Origin: Eunapius fragilis
Lineage: Eukaryota; Porifera; Demospongiae; Spongillida; Spongillidae
DNA length: 64,000 nt
NCBI GenBank assembly: GCA_963681505.1
Contig: OY811971.1
Location: forward strand, 17,438,234-17,502,233
Direction of reading: 5' to 3'
The translations under genes and the position numbers were made by a program. Shown here piece after piece: positions 59,225-64,000 of the stretch. How positions within the stretch are numbered: the first letter of the stretch is position 1; each line of letters begins with the position of its first letter. The notes beneath the pieces were generated by a model, which was not told the origin of the DNA, did no database searches, and was given only the letters and a program-made list of their open reading frames with translations.

Positions 59225-59533
59225 GTTGGGGACAGAGTACGGACAACTGCAGCAGCAGTGATGGGCAAAAAGTTAGCAATACAACACTACGGGGCTAATG
59301 CAAAGGTCAAAAGCTTTCAGGTGAAATTATAGCTTCAGAGGGTAGTCGATGTGGGCGCAAATGGAGGGTACGCTGGGACGATGTCATAATCAGCAAATCG
59401 GTTTACAGTTCTAAGGTACTGGAGAATGCTGGTACTTTTGAAGAGATCGAAGATGATGTAGTCATGGCTGAACATGATTCAGACGAAGAGCTGCCGGCAG
59501 AAGAGCTAGCAGAGGCGGAACCAAAAAAGGAAG
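59225..59533 (+). pseudogene. N-terminal fragment of a second piggyBac-type transposase
   Basis: VGDRVRTTAAAVMGKKLAIQ leads, after a one-base frame change near 59323, to EIIASEGSRCGRKWRVRWDD and an acidic tail (EEIEDDVVMAEHDSDEELP). This parallels the N-terminus of the 41.4-kb transposase (VGDRVC..., KWRVRWDKPE, acidic run). No catalytic core follows. Only short open frames continue to 59.7 kb. Confidence 0.6.
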
Positions 59534-61392
59534 AAGGCGGGGAACCATAATCATCAATTGACCTGTTGGTTGTCAGAAGCATCAAATGGACCATATAGTC
59601 GATAATATGATCGATACTCGTTACAGTCCCCAAGCAATGTGGGCACATACTACACAACAGAACACAACAACTGGATTCTGAGAGTAGTAGAAGGGAATGG
59701 GACTACTTTTTGTGGTCATTTCCAGACAAGGCAGTAGCAGATATGTCAGACTATACTGGTGGTGGCTCTATGCTAAAATCAAAACCAAATAATTAATTCC
59801 TGTGAGTAAAGGAGAGCTGTTCATATGCTAGGTTTTCTGTTTTCACTGTCCAGAACACATTCAAAACGTCATGAGCCCACTGATGGTTACACCTGTATAA
59901 TGTCATTCTTATGAGTATTTTCATCAGGGTGATGAAAATACTCATAGGACACCTTTTAGTGCAATTGCTAGTTCTGGGGCTCAAAAAGTAGTCCTGAAGT
60001 TTGATAACTGGAGTTATCGAATCTTGATCAATCTATCATTAATGCAATTTTGATTCAGTAATGATGGGAAACATGACTCTGAAAAAAGTGTATCTGGGGG
60101 CATTTACCACATCAAAAACTATGTACTGGTTCAACATTTACATTTTCATGTAACGGGGAGTTATTTATAGAGCACCGTTACAAATAAAAGTAGAAGTTAC
60201 TCTTTACAAATGTGTGAGCTTTCTGATTATATATTTTTCTAGTCAAATAAACGATAGAAGGGATTTATCAATATCCACAAATGCCTCCAAATTTCCTCGC
60301 GATTTTCGTGGATGCAGCGTTGAAATCTACGAAATCATGCACAAACAATAACAATGCCCGATTTCACACTAGGGAGTTTGAAGCCAAGGCTCTTTTTTAG
60401 CTTAGTCTTCTTACAATGGTGATCTTCATCTTAAAACAACATTACATCTTTCAGTGTTCGTGCATCTATATTCAATTCTTGAGATGAATCGGGAGAGTTT
60501 AAGTTAGGTTGGCTAACAGTGATCTCATTGGAGGTACATTAGTGCGGACACAACTAGATTCACTGTTAATACTAACATGGGCAACTAGAAATAAACTTAT
60601 ACCACATTGTGTGACGTCACTTGCTGTAAGTTGTTTTTATTCTAAAATGGATCGATTCCAAATTAATAAGTCATTCAAAAATCTCGAATCCAATAGTTTT
60701 GGCCCCAATATAATTTCATGCTCTTGCAGTACCTGCGTGTCCGTTGCACAGTTTGGTGCATAATCATTGGTGTCAATCGAGCATGGAAAATCTACGCTTT
60801 GTACAGTGACCTTACTAATTGCGAGAGGACTTCTATTTCACACAGAGTTCAAAATGATTTGAATCCATAGCAAATGACTATTATGTTCTGAATCCCAGGG
60901 GTAACACCCTTTGTATATATCATACAGTGAGGACTAATAAAATGTATACCATAGAGAAATGATGTGGGAGGGTGCACTGTGTACTGAGTTGGTAGCCTTA
61001 ATCGGATGTAAGTTGAAGTGCAGCCTGATGTGGCAGCAATTGTGGAGGACATGGGTCATCATATAGGTATGACATTTTATAGTGGTTATATTAAATAGCA
61101 CAGAAGATGTAATTGAAAATAGCCAAAATGTACCAGAGTGAAAGTTCTTGCTGTTCTTAAATAAAGAGCAGATTGTACACCACCCTGCAATAAAAGAAAC
61201 TGTCATGCAAATTATTTTCCTTATCCAAGGGACGACGTTTTTAAATGCTACGACAAACACTTTCTTAAACATTTTACTGACATACGAGTACAAAAATGAT
61301 AGGACATATGTAGCAATAGACTGGACATAACAATTACACAATTAACATAGATTTATGTTCTTTTAAACAATTTTTAAGTTGGCATAAATAAT
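59534..61392. other. No recognised gene
   Basis: A/T-rich. A short hairpin (tgagtattttcatca / tgatgaaaatactca, 59910-59946). Scattered ATG frames without family resemblance. Confidence 0.5.
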
Positions 61393-61590
61393 TATTTGAA
61401 CTGCGAAAAGGGTAAATGATTATTTCACTGCGGAAAGGGTAAATGATTATTTCACTGCGGAAAGGGTAGATGATTATTTCAACTGTGGAAAGATAAACTG
61501 TTAGTGTTCTTAGCCAGATTAATCCATATACTTTTGAACAAGTTCTAAGTTGACATAAATGATTACTTCAACTGCGGGAAAGGTGGTGTT
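61393..61590. repeat. ~30-bp tandem repeat, about four copies
   Basis: The unit aaatgattatttcactgcggaaagggt begins near 61388, 61420, 61450 and, partially, 61483, with a diverged copy at 61556. Confidence 0.8.
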
Positions 61591-61873
61591 CTTAGGCAAA
61601 GCTCTGGGTCGCTACCCCTACCTCTCACAAAGTGTTCATTGGTTATAAATCAGCGAAGTCAATTCTCAACGCGTTCATGTAAAGTGTTAATAATGCTTCG
61701 AGAATTAATAGCGCTTAATTGCAACTTGTAGACACAATCAATCGTGCATGTGTGTGTGCATTCTCCAATTGAATAAAATTAGCCGATTTAAATTATACGC
61801 GTGTGAGCGGTTTTGTATATAAGTGAGCTACTGCTGTATGGACATGTGCATTGTGCTGTATCTTTCATTGCAG

Positions 61874-62143
61874 ATCCTACTTTGACACACAAAAATATTT
61901 ACAATGCTCTGAAGGATGTGGTGGACTGGAAGTTGTTGGCGATGCAGTTGGAGATTAAGGTTACAAAGATAGAAGAGATTGATGTTAATAATCGAGGACA
62001 AGTAGCACAATGCAGATTTGATTTAATTCAGTTCTGGTTGGAGTCAGATGTGTCATGCTCCTGGAAAAAGCTCGTTGATGCTATCAGGAAAATGGATAAA
62101 AATGTTTTGGCTAATAAAATTATAGACACCTACTGTCCACAAG
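61874..62143 (+). CDS. Death-domain exon
   Basis: A 270-bp exon with a tttcattgcag acceptor, a gtaatt donor and both borders in phase 1, so it can be shuffled as a module. It encodes about 90 residues typical of a death domain: VVDWKLLAMQLEIKVTKIEE, then RFDLIQFWL, CSWKKLVDAIRKMD, and NVLANKII. Death domains mediate adaptor contacts in apoptosis and innate immunity. Sponge and cnidarian genomes carry many such exons in NLR-like and receptor genes. Flanking exons were not identified, so the full protein is unknown. Confidence 0.8.
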
Positions 62144-64000
62144 GTAATTAATGTAGTATGTACCATGAAGTATAAACTCATCTCATTTTCTCTTGCTATT
62201 GACACTATATATACTGGACACTACCTGCATGTCTGTCCAATTCAGTCAACATCCTCTCACATTCATGAGGTTACAGAGGTTATAAATATACCTCACAACC
62301 TTTCGATTTTGTGCTGTGTTTTTATGTGCTGTTTGAATGGGATTGTGTTTCATATTAGGGGTTTCAAAATTAATAAAATACTGTTCCAAAATAAACATTT
62401 TTTTGTTCTGTTTATTGCATTTTTTAACACCGCATCCATGAGAGAGTTTGGGGATTTCTGTACATACTGGTAATTCCCTCCCTTTGCATTTTCGAATGGA
62501 AATAAAAAATGTAATGAAAATGCTTATTCATATTTAAAGATAAGTTTATACCTTTCGTGGGACGATACACCCTGATGCGGGAAAATATTGCTGGAGCAGG
62601 TTATACTTCTGGATGTGGCTAGAACGCCTTTGGGTAAACATATTTCGGGCACGTTTCTCATCACCTGAATCAAAATTACATTAAACATGGATTATGCAGT
62701 TCAGTTTTCTAACCAAGCAAAGCTTGTATTGTTACACACTCCATTTTGCAAGTCCCAACAAATCCAGTCTGTACCAACCTGAATCACGGGAGTTTAGCGT
62801 TGTTTTTTTAGTTGTGAAGAAGGCTCTAAAGTCCGCCCATGCATCTATTCACTTGCGGTAATGCTGCATTCCCATTTCTAAACTTGCGCTGCCTAATACG
62901 CCTGCTTTGAGAGTTGATTACATGTATTTATAGCTCAACTAAAAACCAATTACTTGACATTTGTAACAGCATTGAATGACTACGTTGTTTTATCTCTGCC
63001 CAATTATGCAATAATACTTTGAGCCAAAGGTATGTCAGTCTTGAGATACAAAAAGGAATATCCCTCATAATGGTTGAAATCTTCAAACAAAACCAACCAA
63101 TTGTAATGTTTTGAAGGGAATTAATCCTGTTTCAGTTCCCTCAAAATGCACTAACCACTTCTCATGAATGGGGTGGGTATTAAAATGTATTAACTAAATT
63201 TTAATGATGCTTAATTTGCAATAATATAGAATGATGCAACATAAAATGTATACTTATAGTGCGTAACACACTGTAAAATTGTTAGGCACTGGATTTATGA
63301 TTATAATTAGCCATGCATTTGTGAGCATTACTTTTCTTTTGCTTGTCCCGGAATATTTGATAAAGTATCATAAGGGTGATTTGCTAGACACTGTTACATA
63401 CATAATTATATTTATTTATACATAATATTTCACATTTGAATTACCTTGTGACCCACCACCGGTAAAAGGCTATGACTTGGTGTATTCAACACTTATGTTT
63501 ATCTATGGTAGAACAAGTTTTGAGCTCTTGCATTACACCATGCACTGTTGTAACGTCCATTACCCCTCAAAAGTATAAACTCAAAAGCATATCTGTCAGC
63601 AGGATCTGGCTGAGATCATTTCATAACAGCATAATATTTAGCATGGCATTTCAGGGGCAGAAAAAAATATTCAAAGTGTTTATTCATGTGTGTGATATAG
63701 TGCAAAATTTCTTTCCTGTACCAATTAGTAGCTGCTAAAAATTGCTATTATAAAATGAGTACCACGGTAGCTGGGATCACATATTCAAACATCACTGCTT
63801 CCTGGTATGTATAAAACTTCATAACATACAATGATTATTTTTCATCATCCTTTACTTGCAGGAATGCTGGTAACTTATAAGTCAAATTTAGCAATAAGAA
63901 TGCGTCCTAAATAACACATCACTCAAAAACTATGACATAATCATTGCTATCTAACCAGATAGAGAGTGAAGGTAAATTTTCATAAAGAAATTTCCTTTTA
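62144..64000. other. A/T-rich flank with repeats
   Basis: Contains repeat family C copy 2 (63270-63400) and a diverged copy of the accgcatcca repeat (62428). No further exon of the death-domain gene recognised. The window ends inside this stretch. Confidence 0.5.

Noticed and set aside
1..64000. CRISPR array, operons, ribosome binding sites or prophage
   Set aside because: The 5' repeat array and the 154-bp array have no unique spacers of constant size, and the window is clearly eukaryotic.
1..64000. tRNA or rRNA genes
   Set aside because: No cloverleaf or A/B box pair was recognised by eye; the only tRNA-like signal is the complement of a tRNA-Leu 3' end used as a primer site.

Overview
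The window looks like nuclear DNA from a marine invertebrate, most likely a sponge or another early-branching animal. It holds intron-rich metazoan genes with GT-AG introns (SLC35B4, COMMD7, two CLN8-type genes, a death-domain exon). It also has very dense, mostly broken transposons, CA/TG microsatellites and many long poly(G)/poly(C) runs. There are no operons, ribosome binding sites or bacterial features. The sponge assignment is an inference from the death-domain exon, from transposon proteins with 'RDSYKADPEKK' repeats, and from overall texture; no rRNA or mitochondrial marker is present to prove it.

Layout. 1-4458: tandem repeats, a 600-bp purine tract and a few unidentified minus-strand exons. 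4459-7252: a TTAA-flanked element with palindromic ends, carrying a Helitron-like repeat and a 96-bp hairpin. 7565-20773 (+): SLC35B4, a nucleotide-sugar transporter rebuilt here from ten exons with matching phases (310 aa). Its last intron is 11 kb long and holds a TIR element with RecQ-helicase fragments (10012-11575). It also holds a decayed transposase-like gene on both strands (12.8-19.4 kb), split by a Ty3/gypsy-type LTR element (14987-18854). That LTR element has an unusual pol order: protease, integrase, then RNase H, with reverse transcriptase missing.

22.6-25.5 kb is a giant CA/TG-rich foldback. 26682-32722 is an inverted pair of CLN8-like genes, nearly identical in protein, about 4.2 kb apart; the spacer holds a transposon pseudogene, a proline-rich ORF and nested MITEs. 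33043-37412 (-) is a complete eight-exon COMMD7 homologue (193 aa), convergent with CLN8 copy B. 38.2-39.3 kb holds two extracellular-type exons. 39.3-44.2 kb holds a broken piggyBac-type transposase and, divergently, a broken second transposon gene. 44-61 kb is mostly repeats, including a 154-bp satellite array, MITEs, a LINE-type fragment and a second piggyBac-type fragment. 61874-62143 is a single death-domain exon.

The host genes suggest ordinary housekeeping roles: Golgi/ER nucleotide-sugar transport, ER-to-Golgi lysosomal-enzyme trafficking, COMMD/Commander endosomal recycling and death-domain signalling. Nothing shows that they work together. The strongest novelty candidates are the PR-INT-RH retroelement, the RecQ-carrying TIR element and the CLN8 inverted duplication.
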